Shown: in pieces, positions 16,569 through 25,330 of the stretch
Layout: each line of letters begins with the position of its first letter
Position numbering within the stretch: position 1 is the stretch's first letter
Assembly (NCBI RefSeq): GCF_029761915.1
Contig: NZ_CP121695.1
Span: 806,001-870,000 of the forward strand
Length of the DNA stretch: 64,000 nucleotides
Origin: Bradyrhizobium sp. CB1650
GTDB lineage: Bacteria > Pseudomonadota > Alphaproteobacteria > Rhizobiales > Xanthobacteraceae
Reading direction: 5' to 3'
Translations under genes and position numbers: made by a program
The notes under the pieces: generated by a model
What the model was told of the DNA's origin: nothing
The model's database searches: none
What the model saw: only the letters and a program-made list of their open reading frames with translations

Positions 16569-18149
16569 CTACTCGGCGGCCGTCGACATATAACCGTCGC
16601 GCTGATCCTGCGCCTTGGCGTATTCGGGTTGGAAGCGGACATTGGCGTAGTGCGAATTCTTCTGCGCCTCTGCAGCCCGCTTGCCGAGTTCTGCCGTGTC
16701 GCCGAAGCCGAGAACCTGGCGAGCCAACTCGGTCAACGGACCGTCCACCTGATACTCCGTACGCTGCATCGTGAGCAGATTGATGAGGTAGAGCGGCGTA
16801 CCGTTGAACTTCTCGAACATCTCGTGCCTGCTGCCCCATTCGGTCAGGAACCGCTCGCTGATCTGACGGAAGATCTTGATGCGGTCGTACGCGCTGATCT
16901 CGGCACCGCGCAAGGCCTCGGAAAGCTTCGGACCGATGTAGGGGTCCTCCAGCTCTTTCCTCGACGGCTGGATCACGACGCCGCGGCCGCAGAAGTCGAT
17001 GAGCATGTTGACCATCTTGTTCTGGTTTTCAAGATAATAGGCACGGCCGAAGTCGATGTAGATGTTGTTCGGCTTGAAAAGACCGCCCGGCGTCGCGAAG
17101 CCGGTTTCTTCGGCGGCGATCATGAATGCACGGCACGTCTCGCGGAAGCGGATGAGTTCGGCGAGCTGTGCCTGGACGACCGGATTGGTGCTGGTACCCA
17201 GCGACTGCGTTAGGAGCAGCGCGAGACCAACCATCAGTTCGGCGTGGACGCAATGCCGGATCTGGGTCTCGAGATGCACCCAGTCGAACTGCCGCTGCGG
17301 ATACCACTTGGCATGATCCGGATTGCCGACGTGTTGGACGCGGTCCCAAGGAATCAGGACGTCGTCGAAGTACACCATCGCATCTAATTCGTCTCCGATC
17401 GTGGCCAACGGACGATCGTACGGATCCGCATCCGGCTGAGCGTTTGATTTGCGGGCGACGACCGAGATTCCCTTCGTGGCGATCGGTACCAGCGCGTAAA
17501 CGGTCTGCTCCGGCGTCTGGCCGGGGCGCCAGAGGTTTCCGATGAGGAGGTGGTTTACGAACGGGACGGAGGTGCCGATCGCCTTCCAGCCTCGCACCAG
17601 AATGCCGTCGTCGCGCTCTTCGATGATCTTGAGCATCGGCGTCTCAGCCATCGCATTGTCGCGGCCGCGGTCGAACTGCACGTCGAGGAACATCGGCGAG
17701 ATGGCCAGATCCTGCGAAGTCACTTCTTCCCACTGCCGTTGGATGTTACCGGAGAGATCGCGCTTTTTTCCGGAGAAGCGAGAGTTTTCCGACCAGGGCT
17801 TCTGATCGTCCACCTGGGTGAACATCACGACGTTCATGCCGGCAGGCGGCCGGGTGAAGATGCCGCCCTTGAAATGGCGGCAGAGAAAGTCGCAGTATTG
17901 CCGGCGCTTGACGACGTCCTCCTTGTTGCGCGGCAGGAACCAGTGCATTGACTGGCGCTTGCCGCCCTTGTCGATGAAGGTCGCAATTTCCTGGTTCTTC
18001 GGATCGAGGTGGAGATCGTAATATCCGGCGATGGCTTGGGCATAGCCCTTGGTCGCAGGGTGAGTCGTGACGTCCTCGATCAGTTCGCCTCCGACATAGA
18101 CTTTCCGGCTGTCGCGTAGCGACTCCAGGTATTCCTTCCCGCTTCTCAT
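16569..18149 (-). CDS. FADH2-dependent phenol/chlorophenol monooxygenase (HpaB/TftD/TcpA family)
   Basis: This 526-residue protein has the whole 4-hydroxyphenylacetate 3-monooxygenase fold: N-terminal MRSGKEYLESLRDSRKVYVGGE, central acyl-CoA-dehydrogenase-like domain with RGWKAIGTSVPF and DDVLIPWDRV, and the C-terminal GRGVVIQPS helix region. It would use FADH2 from the flavin reductase encoded two genes upstream to hydroxylate a phenolic ring. Because the next genes process hydroxyquinol, the substrate is probably resorcinol, 4-nitrophenol/4-nitrocatechol-like or a chlorophenol; sequence alone cannot decide. ATG 18149 has GGAG seven bases upstream, and it follows the SnoaL gene by 12 bases in one operon. 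Confidence 0.88.
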   Translation of the reverse strand: MRSGKEYLESLRDSRKVYVGGELIEDVTTHPATKGYAQAIAGYYDLHLDPKNQEIATFIDKGGKRQSMHWFLPRNKEDVVKRRQYCDFLCRHFKGGIFTRPPAGMNVVMFTQVDDQKPWSENSRFSGKKRDLSGNIQRQWEEVTSQDLAISPMFLDVQFDRGRDNAMAETPMLKIIEERDDGILVRGWKAIGTSVPFVNHLLIGNLWRPGQTPEQTVYALVPIATKGISVVARKSNAQPDADPYDRPLATIGDELDAMVYFDDVLIPWDRVQHVGNPDHAKWYPQRQFDWVHLETQIRHCVHAELMVGLALLLTQSLGTSTNPVVQAQLAELIRFRETCRAFMIAAEETGFATPGGLFKPNNIYIDFGRAYYLENQNKMVNMLIDFCGRGVVIQPSRKELEDPYIGPKLSEALRGAEISAYDRIKIFRQISERFLTEWGSRHEMFEKFNGTPLYLINLLTMQRTEYQVDGPLTELARQVLGFGDTAELGKRAAEAQKNSHYANVRFQPEYAKAQDQRDGYMSTAAE

Positions 18150-18161
18150 TTCTATTCTCCG

Positions 18162-18566
18162 TTACAGGTGGTTGAGTTGACGTTGAAAAGTATCTGCATC
18201 CCAGTAGTCCTCGCTCCGGTGGATGAGGCCGTCGCGGATTACCAACAAGTGCACGCCGCGAAGCGAAATCGCCTGTTGGCGCGGCGCGATCGGTCCCATC
18301 TGGCTCTTGAGGGTCGCCTTCAGGAGGTAGCTCATCATGGCGACGCCGTTCGCACCGACGGCACGCCGCTCTGGTGACCAGGAAGCGTCGGGAAACCAGG
18401 CGAAGAAGCGCTCCAGGCCCGAAGCTATTTCCTTCGGGCCTTGCTTGACCTTGCGTTGCGCAATCTCTTCGTGACTGGCGTCGTGCGCATAAAGAGCCGC
18501 AACCGCTGCGGCATCGCGAGCGTTGTGAGCTTCGTAGAATCGTTCGACGACCTTCTCGATGCTCAT
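18162..18566 (-). CDS. SnoaL-like / nuclear transport factor 2-like protein
   Basis: This 134-residue protein starts MSIEKVVERFYEAHNARDAAAVAALY and contains FFAWFPD and ISLRGVHLLVIRDGLI, typical of the SnoaL-like cone fold. Its ATG overlaps the flavin reductase stop by four bases (ATGA), so it is translationally coupled. In this operon it may act on the quinol/quinone product or assist the monooxygenase; no catalytic role is established. A longer frame through the same stop exists but overlaps the reductase and is not used. Confidence 0.75.
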   Translation of the reverse strand: MSIEKVVERFYEAHNARDAAAVAALYAHDASHEEIAQRKVKQGPKEIASGLERFFAWFPDASWSPERRAVGANGVAMMSYLLKATLKSQMGPIAPRQQAISLRGVHLLVIRDGLIHRSEDYWDADTFQRQLNHL

Positions 18567-19147
18567 GCCGAGGCGCCTGCGGATCCGAGGTCCAACGCGA
18601 TCGTCTTCAAGTAACGGCCCTGCCCGTACAGCAGCGGACGAAGCAACATAGGCGCCAAGATCGTGCGGATCGCACCGATCACGACAACATGGGTCCCTAT
18701 CCGTTGGATTTCGGAGGCATCGCAATCGAACGTCGCGATCGCCTCGCGCAGCACGGGAGTAAAAGATGGGACGGGAAGCTCGTCCGGGGGCACGATATCG
18801 CCTTCGAGGTACTTCGAAGCGCCGGGCTGTGCGCAACGTTGAGAGAGTTCGGCTTGAGCTTCGCTGAGCAGATTGAGCGAGAATTTCCGTTCTCTCTCTA
18901 TGTCCGCGGCCGTGGCCGTCTTCGCGTTGACGCAGACCAGAAGGGTCGGTGGCTCCATGCAGACGGGCGTGTACGCGCTTACCGTCATTCCCCACGGCCG
19001 TTCGTCCCGAAGCGTGCCCACAACGGCGACGCCTCCCACCACCCGACGCATCGCCGTACGGAAAGCATCGGGTCGAGGACCGGAAGCGAGATCCCAAAGC
19101 GCGGCCTGCTTACTGACGCTCCTCTCCAAGCGATTTGTATTTATCAT
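18563..19147 (-). CDS. Flavin reductase (partner of the monooxygenase)
   Basis: This 194-residue flavin-reductase-domain protein has RVVGGVAVVGT, GMTVSAYTPVCMEPPTLLVCVN and FSLNLLSEAQAELSQRCA, the usual FMN-binding split-barrel motifs. It would supply FADH2 to the two-component monooxygenase. It is the first gene of the operon, with GGGAGG six bases before ATG 19147, and faces the divergent LysR gene across a 350-base regulatory region. Confidence 0.88.
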   Translation of the reverse strand: MINTNRLERSVSKQAALWDLASGPRPDAFRTAMRRVVGGVAVVGTLRDERPWGMTVSAYTPVCMEPPTLLVCVNAKTATAADIERERKFSLNLLSEAQAELSQRCAQPGASKYLEGDIVPPDELPVPSFTPVLREAIATFDCDASEIQRIGTHVVVIGAIRTILAPMLLRPLLYGQGRYLKTIALDLGSAGASA

Positions 19148-19497
19148 CTATAGCCTCCCATCGCAGTCGCGCGCTCTTCCTGCCTCGCTCGGAGGGACGT
19201 GCGCGATATGTTGTCACGAGGCTATTCGGGAGAATTACAAGGCGTCCAATCGATATTTGTGATTTCAAATATCTACGCGAATGCTGGGTTTTGCGCTCGA
19301 ACAATGGCGGCCTGCCAAGGCCACGCCGCGGCCAACTATCGATACATTGGATGTCTAACATCAATCGTATGGATATCATGACGGGATCTTCCCCCCGGCT
19401 ACCGGCTCCCGAAATGATCAAATCAGATTGATTTTGTTCGGTCGAAACGTGCACACTCACTGTATTGGGCCGCTTGCCGGTCAACGGGAGCAGGGCT
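19148..19497. promoter_or_regulatory. Divergent operon / LysR control region
   Basis: Two perfect inverted repeats are visible: GATATTTG-N6-CAAATATC at 19252-19273 and AAATCA-GAT-TGATTT at 19420-19434. The first contains T-N11-A spacing, as in LysR boxes, and lies about 105 bases upstream of the flavin reductase start. The second is next to the LysR start and could serve autoregulation. Promoter hexamers were not assigned. Confidence 0.65.
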
Positions 19498-20412
19498 TTG
19501 AACCTTCGCAGCGTCGACCTCAATCTCCTAGTCGTGCTCGATGCACTGCTGACGGAACGAAACGTCAGTCGCGCCGGCGAGCGCATTGGCCTTACGCAAT
19601 CTGCGATGAGCGCGGCTCTGTCGCGTCTCCGCGAGCTTTTCGACGATCCGCTTCTGGTTCGCTTCGGTCGAGGGTTGGAGCTGACGCCAAACGCCGAAGA
19701 GCTCATCGTTCCGGTGCGGGAGACGCTGGAGCGCATCGAGCAGACGCTTTCGAAGAAGGCGCATTTCGATCCCGCCGAAAATGCGCGTAGCTTTTCGATA
19801 AGTGCTTCGGACTACGCCGTCCTGGTATTGTTGACGCCGCTGATACGTGCGCTCGCCACCGAAGCACCCAATGTGACCGTTCATCTCCTGCCGCGCGCCC
19901 GCGACGCGGGGCGCGTGTTGCAGACCGGCCAGGCGGACCTCGTGATCGAACCCAGCGAACTGTTTGGCGACGCCGGATTCCCGTCGACGCCTCTACTCAG
20001 CGACCGCTGGTTATGCGCTGCCGACGCGCAGCATCCGCACATCGCGAAGGATTGCTTGACCCGCGAACAGTTCCTGGGACTACCGCATCTCGTTTATGGC
20101 ATCGGTATGGACCGGCAGCTAAACCTGGCCGACCAACGCCTTTCCGAGATGGGTATCCAGCGGCGCATTCACGTCACCGTCGAAAGCTTTCTGCTGGTGC
20201 CGTTTCTCATCGAAGGTACCCCGCTCATCAGTCTCGTACTGGAGCGTGAGGTTCGGGCGCTGCATTCCTGCCCGAGGCTCAAGCTATTCGAGCCCCCCAT
20301 CGCCTTGCCCGACATTCACGAAGCCATGTATTGGCATCCTCGACATACCAACGACCCCGCACACGCCTGGCTGCGCAATCGACTACGCCTTGTAGCCGCC
20401 GAAATCGCTTAG
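19498..20412 (+). CDS. LysR-family transcriptional regulator of the hydroxyquinol operon
   Basis: The 304-residue protein begins LNLRSVDLNLLVVLDALL, with a helix-turn-helix through SRAGERIGLTQSAMSAALSRLRELF and a periplasmic-binding-like effector domain after about residue 90. TTG 19498 is preferred over TTG 19465 because GGGAG lies seven bases upstream and the typical LysR N-terminus then starts directly. It is transcribed away from the catabolic operon, the usual arrangement for activation by an aromatic intermediate. The effector is unknown. Confidence 0.88.
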   Translation: MNLRSVDLNLLVVLDALLTERNVSRAGERIGLTQSAMSAALSRLRELFDDPLLVRFGRGLELTPNAEELIVPVRETLERIEQTLSKKAHFDPAENARSFSISASDYAVLVLLTPLIRALATEAPNVTVHLLPRARDAGRVLQTGQADLVIEPSELFGDAGFPSTPLLSDRWLCAADAQHPHIAKDCLTREQFLGLPHLVYGIGMDRQLNLADQRLSEMGIQRRIHVTVESFLLVPFLIEGTPLISLVLEREVRALHSCPRLKLFEPPIALPDIHEAMYWHPRHTNDPAHAWLRNRLRLVAAEIA

Positions 20413-20500
20413 CGCGATCGACATCGGCAACCGGAAGGACGGCAACCTCGAACTCCATGTCCACGAGTGGGGTACTATGAGCGCGATCCGTGGTGTGAAC

Positions 20501-21232
20501 CTAGGAAGATGGGTCCAATGCATATCTTTGTAAATTGAAGCCCCGCGCGAGCGCGGGCTTCACGACCATGAAGTAGGGCGACATATCGAAGTCGCCGGGC
20601 ACGTAGAGTGACGGGGGACGGGCTTCGGCGATCTCGCGCGGCGCCATCTGGCTCCCCAAGTAAGTGGTTTTCGGCAAAATTGGATAATGAACGACGTCGA
20701 ATGCCTGCGCGATCAGCGAAGAACAGATGGTGCGGCTGGCATCACCGGAGCCGAGGGCGCGGCGATGCCCACGCTGCGTCAGCGGCCATGGTAACAGATA
20801 ACGCATCAGATCGATCACGTTCTTGAAATCATAGCCGAAACCAATGCATTCAGAGGCGTAGCGGCAGACCTTTCGGCAGTCCGCTTTGCTTAGGCTCACT
20901 GGTCGGCAGATGCGGGTTTGGCAATGCAGATATTTCGACAGCGGCGCCGACACGACGCCTTCGCCGATATTGGCTTCGATCAGGACGTGGGGTTCGTCGT
21001 CAGTTAGGGCACCCGCTATTGGCCCAATGTACAACGCCGCATGCGACCAGCTCGATTGAGTGAGATATTTGATGATATCGGAAATACGACCTTTGCCCTC
21101 GACCAGCAAAACATCACCTGGTTGGAGGGTGTCGCGTAATGCCGCCAAATAATTCGTAGCGAGCGGCTCACACTTGGCCGGCTTCTGGAGCCTGGCAATC
21201 AAATGTCCGATGCTGTCGATCATCCAGCCCAT
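20501..21232 (-). CDS. YiiX/YebB-like papain-fold (NlpC/P60-related) hydrolase
   Basis: This 243-residue protein has LQPGDVLLVEGKGRISDIIKYL, WSHAALYIG (His) and TICSSLIAQAF (Cys), matching the permuted NlpC/P60-like YiiX family that acts on amide bonds in lipids or peptidoglycan. ATG 21232 is chosen because GAGGGA lies seven bases before it; a longer frame to 21385 runs into an AraC remnant and repeat S1. The gene converges on LysR with an 88-base gap. No signal peptide is evident from this start. Substrate unknown. Confidence 0.7.
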   Translation of the reverse strand: MGWMIDSIGHLIARLQKPAKCEPLATNYLAALRDTLQPGDVLLVEGKGRISDIIKYLTQSSWSHAALYIGPIAGALTDDEPHVLIEANIGEGVVSAPLSKYLHCQTRICRPVSLSKADCRKVCRYASECIGFGYDFKNVIDLMRYLLPWPLTQRGHRRALGSGDASRTICSSLIAQAFDVVHYPILPKTTYLGSQMAPREIAEARPPSLYVPGDFDMSPYFMVVKPALARGFNLQRYALDPSS

Positions 21233-21330
21233 AGCCGGTCCCTCGCTCTTGCTGCTTCTATGTGGCGGTTCCAGATAGCTGTCCTGTCCATTCGGCTGCC
21301 AAGTTACCGAACCGGATCCGCCGCTACGCC

Positions 21331-21362
21331 AGAGCGATTGCCGTACCTGTCGAGCGATTGCT
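21331..21362 (-). repeat. Direct-repeat module S1 (GCAATCGCTC, 20-bp period)
   Basis: On the minus strand two GCAATCGCTC half-sites repeat with 20-bp spacing, directly after a decayed AraC 3' end and about 100 bases upstream of the YiiX start. It is one of six copies in the island. The two-turn spacing suits AraC-type binding, which is inference. Confidence 0.7.
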
Positions 21363-21420
21363 AACAACGCGTACGCCGTCGCCAATCATTCGGCGGTTCG
21401 CAGGTAAGTGCGAAGGCCGT
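21361..21420 (-). pseudogene. AraC-family C-terminal remnant
   Basis: The minus strand encodes TAFALTCEPPNDWRRRTRC followed by TAG, matching the AraC tail TAFAAAFRKLTGESPSDWRRHMR encoded at 25174 with an internal deletion. Only the end of the second helix-turn-helix survives. Confidence 0.6.
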
Positions 21421-21589
21421 GTGTTGACAGGCATCGTCGAGCGCCGCTGCGGCCGACAGGGCGGAATCGGACAGCATTCCTAGCCTGATCGAGCCGATGC
21501 TGGCGTAGCCGGGTCTGAGAAGGCACGGTGCTCCTTGAGGGCACGCAGATATTGGGGTGCGACAGGTCGGCAGCAGAGACCGGAGCCGC

Positions 21590-21668
21590 CACGACCTGCG
21601 AACCTAGCGCGATTGGCGGAAGCGCAAGCGTTAGCAGCAATCGCTCGACAGGTACGGCAATCGCTCTG
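21590..21668 (+). repeat. AraC-tail remnant plus direct-repeat module S2
   Basis: A decayed AraC 3' end (about 21590-21635) leads into half-sites at 21638-21648 and 21658-21668, 20 bp apart. The roughly 65 bases that follow, up to a small ORF at 21735, are nearly identical to those after module S3 (26216-26282). Confidence 0.65.
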
Positions 21669-21734
21669 GCGCAGCCCTGGCTCCGATCCGGTAGATCATC
21701 ACGGTGCCCACATCCAACCGGACGGAGAGAAAAG

Positions 21735-21953
21735 ATGATCTGCAACAGCATCGTTAGCTCCCGCGCGATCGCACCGGCTTCCGCGCGCTGGCCCGCAATG
21801 TCTGGTCTTGCTCGCAAGGTGGCTGAGACGGTCTCCGAGTTTGCCAGGGTCGGTCAAAATTTGCTTCTGGACGTACGCGATTGCTACCGGCCCGAACTGC
21901 ACTACATGCGCGGCCCCGGCCCAAAATGGCGCGCCAAGCATCAGCGGCCTTAG
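21735..21953 (+). CDS. Small ORF, paralogue of the Tat-like leader peptides
   Basis: This 72-codon ORF starts MICNSIVSSRAIAPA, closely related to MIWKRIVRAREIAPR at 26283, with GGAGAGA-type ribosome site upstream. After about 14 residues the sequence diverges and the hydrophobic leader is lost. It may be a decayed copy. It sits 24 bases before the catalase-like gene. Confidence 0.4.
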   Translation: MICNSIVSSRAIAPASARWPAMSGLARKVAETVSEFARVGQNLLLDVRDCYRPELHYMRGPGPKWRAKHQRP

Positions 21954-21977
21954 GCTCAAATTCGATTCTGAAGATGT

Positions 21978-22859
21978 ATGGCCGGAGCCGCCGTGACAGG
22001 TCATTCACGAAAAATGGGTGCGAGCTTTGCGAAGGGCCGATGCGTCCGCGGCACGTATATCCCCTCGGATCAGGCCGGGGAGATTACGAGATCCCTGAGC
22101 TTCACAAGGCCATCGCGCGTGCTGGCGCGCTTCACGGTAGGCGGCGGCAATTCAGAAATGAGGGATGCCGACAACATTGGGCTGCGGAGCTTCAGCTTCA
22201 GGTTAGGGGACGTTCACCAGCGCTCGGAAATTGTCACACAGAGTGCTCCGGTGCATTTTACGAGGACCCTCCACTTATTGAGGGCTTTCCTCCGGTCGCG
22301 CATTCCCGGACCGGACCGCACGGCGAATGTGGACGAGGTCGACGCAGTCTCCGCTGTCGATCCCGAAATGTTGCATCATGCAAGCGACGTCGGCGCGCGC
22401 CCGCAGCCTGGGAGCTTTGCCGGCACGAGCTATTGGGGCGTGCACGCCTTTCCCGCGACGAACTTAAAGAGCGAGACACGGTTCATTAAGTTCAAGATCG
22501 CGCCAGTCGGGGTAGAAGTCTCGCGGACCGAGAGAGACGCCAGGGCGAAATCTGCTGACTTCCTGCTCGACGACCTCGAATCTCGGATTACAGCACGCGA
22601 TGTCAGATTCAGCGTGATGGCGCTGCTCGATCGTCCCGGCGATCCCGTCATGGACGCTACCATCCGGTGGCCCGACGAGGACAGACGCGAAGCGGTGCGA
22701 CTGGGAACGATCGTGATTACCGGCTTTGAAGCAAACGAGGCGTGCGACGAGCCCGTCTTCAACCCCGCAAATCTTGCCGACGGTATCGGTCATCCGCCTG
22801 ACGAGATCTTCGCGGCACGGCGCGCCGCCTACGCCATCTCACGGATAAGGCGTGGCTGA
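21978..22859 (+). CDS. SrpA-type catalase-related protein, N-terminally short
   Basis: This 293-residue protein aligns to the catalase-related peroxidase family: AKGRCVRGTYIPS, RPSRVLARFTVGGGNSE, SYWGVHAFPATN, ETRFIKFKIAPVG, DATIRWPDEDR and FEANEACDEPVFNPANLADGIG. Family members normally carry the distal haem His just before AKG; here that residue is Phe (ASFAKG), and about 60 or more upstream residues are missing from any linked frame. It may be inactive or a truncated gene. It converges on the AraC gene 25 bases downstream. A promoter module (S2 and small ORF) precedes it. Confidence 0.65.
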   Translation: MAGAAVTGHSRKMGASFAKGRCVRGTYIPSDQAGEITRSLSFTRPSRVLARFTVGGGNSEMRDADNIGLRSFSFRLGDVHQRSEIVTQSAPVHFTRTLHLLRAFLRSRIPGPDRTANVDEVDAVSAVDPEMLHHASDVGARPQPGSFAGTSYWGVHAFPATNLKSETRFIKFKIAPVGVEVSRTERDARAKSADFLLDDLESRITARDVRFSVMALLDRPGDPVMDATIRWPDEDRREAVRLGTIVITGFEANEACDEPVFNPANLADGIGHPPDEIFAARRAAYAISRIRRG

Positions 22860-22884
22860 GCCGACGGGGCTCCGCATGCCCCGA

Positions 22885-23817
22885 TCACATTTCGCCTTTC
22901 CCCACGCCATTCTTCTCGCGGCGCCACGCGCCCGGGCTGGCGCCGACGAGGGAAGAAAACACCCTTGTAAAGTGGCTTTGATTGGCGAACCCCGCAGATA
23001 TTGCGATCTCGGCGAGCGGCAGCTCGCGCACGGTCATCAACTGCTTGGCCGCCTTGACGCACTGACGAAGCAGCCATTGGTGCGGCGGCAGGCCCGTGGA
23101 GGCTCGAAATGCGCGCGCAAAATGGCTGACCGAGAGCTCGAACTCGGCCGCGATCTGCTCCAATGTGATTTTCCCGCCGAGATCTGATTCGAGCTTTTCG
23201 CAAGCCCGCTTCACCTGCCAGGGGGCGAGGCCGCCGCGGTTCGTCTCGGCCATGCGCCGCATCCGGCCGTACGTCTGGGCGACGTGAGCGGTGAACGCGA
23301 GCATCATGTAATCGATGAAAAGCTGGTTGGTCTCATCTGGGCGGCGTAGCCCTTCCAGCAGCGACGTGCCGATGTGGCGGACCACTGCATCGTCATGACC
23401 CGTGCCAAACCGGCAGTCGAGCTGATCAACGCGCGGTGCGCGGGATTGATCGGCGATCCCGTCAAGCGCCAAGCGCGGCACATAGAAGGCCAGCGAGTGA
23501 AACGGCTTGTCGATCACATAGCGCGGATCGTGTTTGAGATCGTAGAGATAGGTCGTGCCAGCGCGGACATCGGCCTTCATCACACACTTGCCGCGCTCCC
23601 AGAGTTCGCAGTCAGGGTAATCATGCAGCTTCAGGCTGACGAGGAAGGCGTCCTCAGGCGCCAACGAGCCGGAAAGACCCGGTACCGGATTGTCATCCCG
23701 TGTTTCGGTGACGGAGAGCTCGACGCTGCGCAGCGAGCGGGTCATCAGCGAGGGCGGTGCATCCATCAGATGCAGGAACTCACCCATCCTTTGTCCAAAG
23801 GCGGCGGCCCGTGCCAT
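22885..23817 (-). CDS. AraC-family transcriptional regulator
   Basis: This 310-residue protein has an N-terminal sensing domain and a C-terminal double helix-turn-helix: KITLEQIAAEFELSVSHFARAFRASTGLPPHQWLLRQCV followed by LPLAEIAISAGFANQSHFTRVFSSLVGASPGAWRRE. ATG 23817 is preferred to GTG 23844, with GAG in the preceding ten bases. It may control the neighbouring catalase-like gene or the divergent AraC gene. Effector unknown. Confidence 0.88.
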   Translation of the reverse strand: MARAAAFGQRMGEFLHLMDAPPSLMTRSLRSVELSVTETRDDNPVPGLSGSLAPEDAFLVSLKLHDYPDCELWERGKCVMKADVRAGTTYLYDLKHDPRYVIDKPFHSLAFYVPRLALDGIADQSRAPRVDQLDCRFGTGHDDAVVRHIGTSLLEGLRRPDETNQLFIDYMMLAFTAHVAQTYGRMRRMAETNRGGLAPWQVKRACEKLESDLGGKITLEQIAAEFELSVSHFARAFRASTGLPPHQWLLRQCVKAAKQLMTVRELPLAEIAISAGFANQSHFTRVFSSLVGASPGAWRREKNGVGKGEM

Positions 23818-24223
23818 GTAGCTCGATCTCGTCCGGGAAATCACAGCAGGTCGTCATCGCCCTGCGCTGTCGCAAGCCCACTATCTGATATCGGCGTGCG
23901 GCCGTCTAGGCTTGCAAGAGGCGACGTCTCGTGGTCGCTCGATCACCTCTGTGTTGCGACATTACGCTCGATGGCGACAACGTCAGCGGTGTTGTCCCTC
24001 CTCAACAAAGCCACTCATCAGAAGGACTTTTTGGATCAAAAGCCTTCAACACGATGTCCGTGCCACTAATCGACCGCGACTTTAGTCGCGCGCCCGTGAC
24101 AGCCGCTTTGAACAAGATCAGGCAAAACAAGGCGGCTTTAGGAAAGACGAAGGACCTGCTAGGCTTCTAGGAACGCGCTTCGAACGCTCAAACGAAATGC
24201 CCCTCAACGGCGAGGACAGGTCA
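23818..24223. promoter_or_regulatory. Divergent region between two AraC genes
   Basis: This 406-base gap should hold promoters for both AraC genes. A 38-codon ORF at 24054-24170 lacks a ribosome site and is not called. No copy of the GCAATCGCTCT module is here. Confidence 0.4.
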
Positions 24224-25174
24224 ATGAGCAAACCGCTCTTGCGCGATGTTTCGCAAAGCCAGCCGGACACTTCCCACGCGCACCAGCGCGATTTGCCGGT
24301 TGGCGAGGCTCCTCACGCCGATGCGGAAATGACGCGCGTGCTCAAGACCGCGCCGCTGCACATGGCTTCGGATCCTTCCAACGGCGTCATCACCTTTTGG
24401 AGGCATGATCCTCTGCACGACGTCGTCAAGCCCATGGTCGATCATGTCATCATGGCTTTCCCGGCCGAGCCAGTACGGTTCGAGCGCCGTGACGGGAAAG
24501 TGTTTGTGAACGGAATGACGCGTCCGGGGACTGTGACGGTGATTCCGGCCGGCTCAAGCTCCCGATGGGATATCTACCAGCCATTGAGTGTCCTTCAGCT
24601 CTACCTTCCGCCCACGACGCTGGAGCGCGTAGCCCACGAAGCCGGAACGGCCGCCTCCAGCAACCTTGTGGAGCGAACTGCGCATCCCGACTCCATTACA
24701 TCCCGACTGCTGCTGAGTGCGGGTGACGCGCTGGAGGGGTGCGCAACGTTAGACGCACTGTTCAGACACCAACTGATGGATCTTCTGGCTACCCGCCTCC
24801 TCGCGGCATACGCCGGCTCACCCGTAATGTTCCAACCTGTCATGGGCGGGCTGGCACCCAAGGTGCTGGTTCGAGCGATCGAGCGCCTGCGCTCCGAAAG
24901 CGATGCGGACGTATCACTTGCCGCGCTGGCCGCGGATGCGGGCTTGTCGCGCTTCCACTTCTGCCGCGCCTTCAAGGAAAGCACTGGGCTCTCGCCGCAT
25001 GCCTGGCTACGCCAACATCGACTCGAGCAGGCCATGAAGATGCTGCGCGACACTGAAACGTCGATAGTCTCGGTTGCAGCGGAGCTCGGATATTCCTCGC
25101 AGACCGCCTTCGCCGCGGCATTCAGAAAGCTGACTGGCGAATCTCCGAGCGACTGGCGAAGACATATGCGGTGA
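24224..25174 (+). CDS. AraC-family regulator, full-length parent of the repeated AraC tails
   Basis: This 316-residue protein has a cupin-like N-terminal domain (PGTVTVIPAGSSSRWDIYQPLSVLQLYLPP) and a C-terminal DNA-binding domain: DADVSLAALAADAGLSRFHFCRAFKESTGLSPHAWLRQHRLEQA and VSVAAELGYSSQTAFAAAFRKLTGESPSDWRRHMR. ATG 24224 is preceded by GAGGACAGG. Its C-terminus is the template for AraC remnants near 21.4, 21.6, 33.6 and 39.2 kb, and its closest complete relative is the shortened copy at 48037-48690. It probably regulates the SDR gene downstream. Confidence 0.9.
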   Translation: MSKPLLRDVSQSQPDTSHAHQRDLPVGEAPHADAEMTRVLKTAPLHMASDPSNGVITFWRHDPLHDVVKPMVDHVIMAFPAEPVRFERRDGKVFVNGMTRPGTVTVIPAGSSSRWDIYQPLSVLQLYLPPTTLERVAHEAGTAASSNLVERTAHPDSITSRLLLSAGDALEGCATLDALFRHQLMDLLATRLLAAYAGSPVMFQPVMGGLAPKVLVRAIERLRSESDADVSLAALAADAGLSRFHFCRAFKESTGLSPHAWLRQHRLEQAMKMLRDTETSIVSVAAELGYSSQTAFAAAFRKLTGESPSDWRRHMR

Positions 25175-25330
25175 ACGGCCTTCTTCGCCGAAGCGCCTGG
25201 CAGATGTCAATGCGCACTGATTAGCGAGCACGCGTCGATGGCTGGGAGGCATGCCCGCAGACAGGTGACTCTCCGCGACCGAGCAAGAATGTCGGCAACG
25301 ACTGCAACGCAGCATCGGGAGGAGTGGGAT

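Noticed and set aside
24054..24170. 38-codon ORF between the two AraC genes
   Set aside because: No ribosome site, no homology seen, and it lies where promoters are expected.
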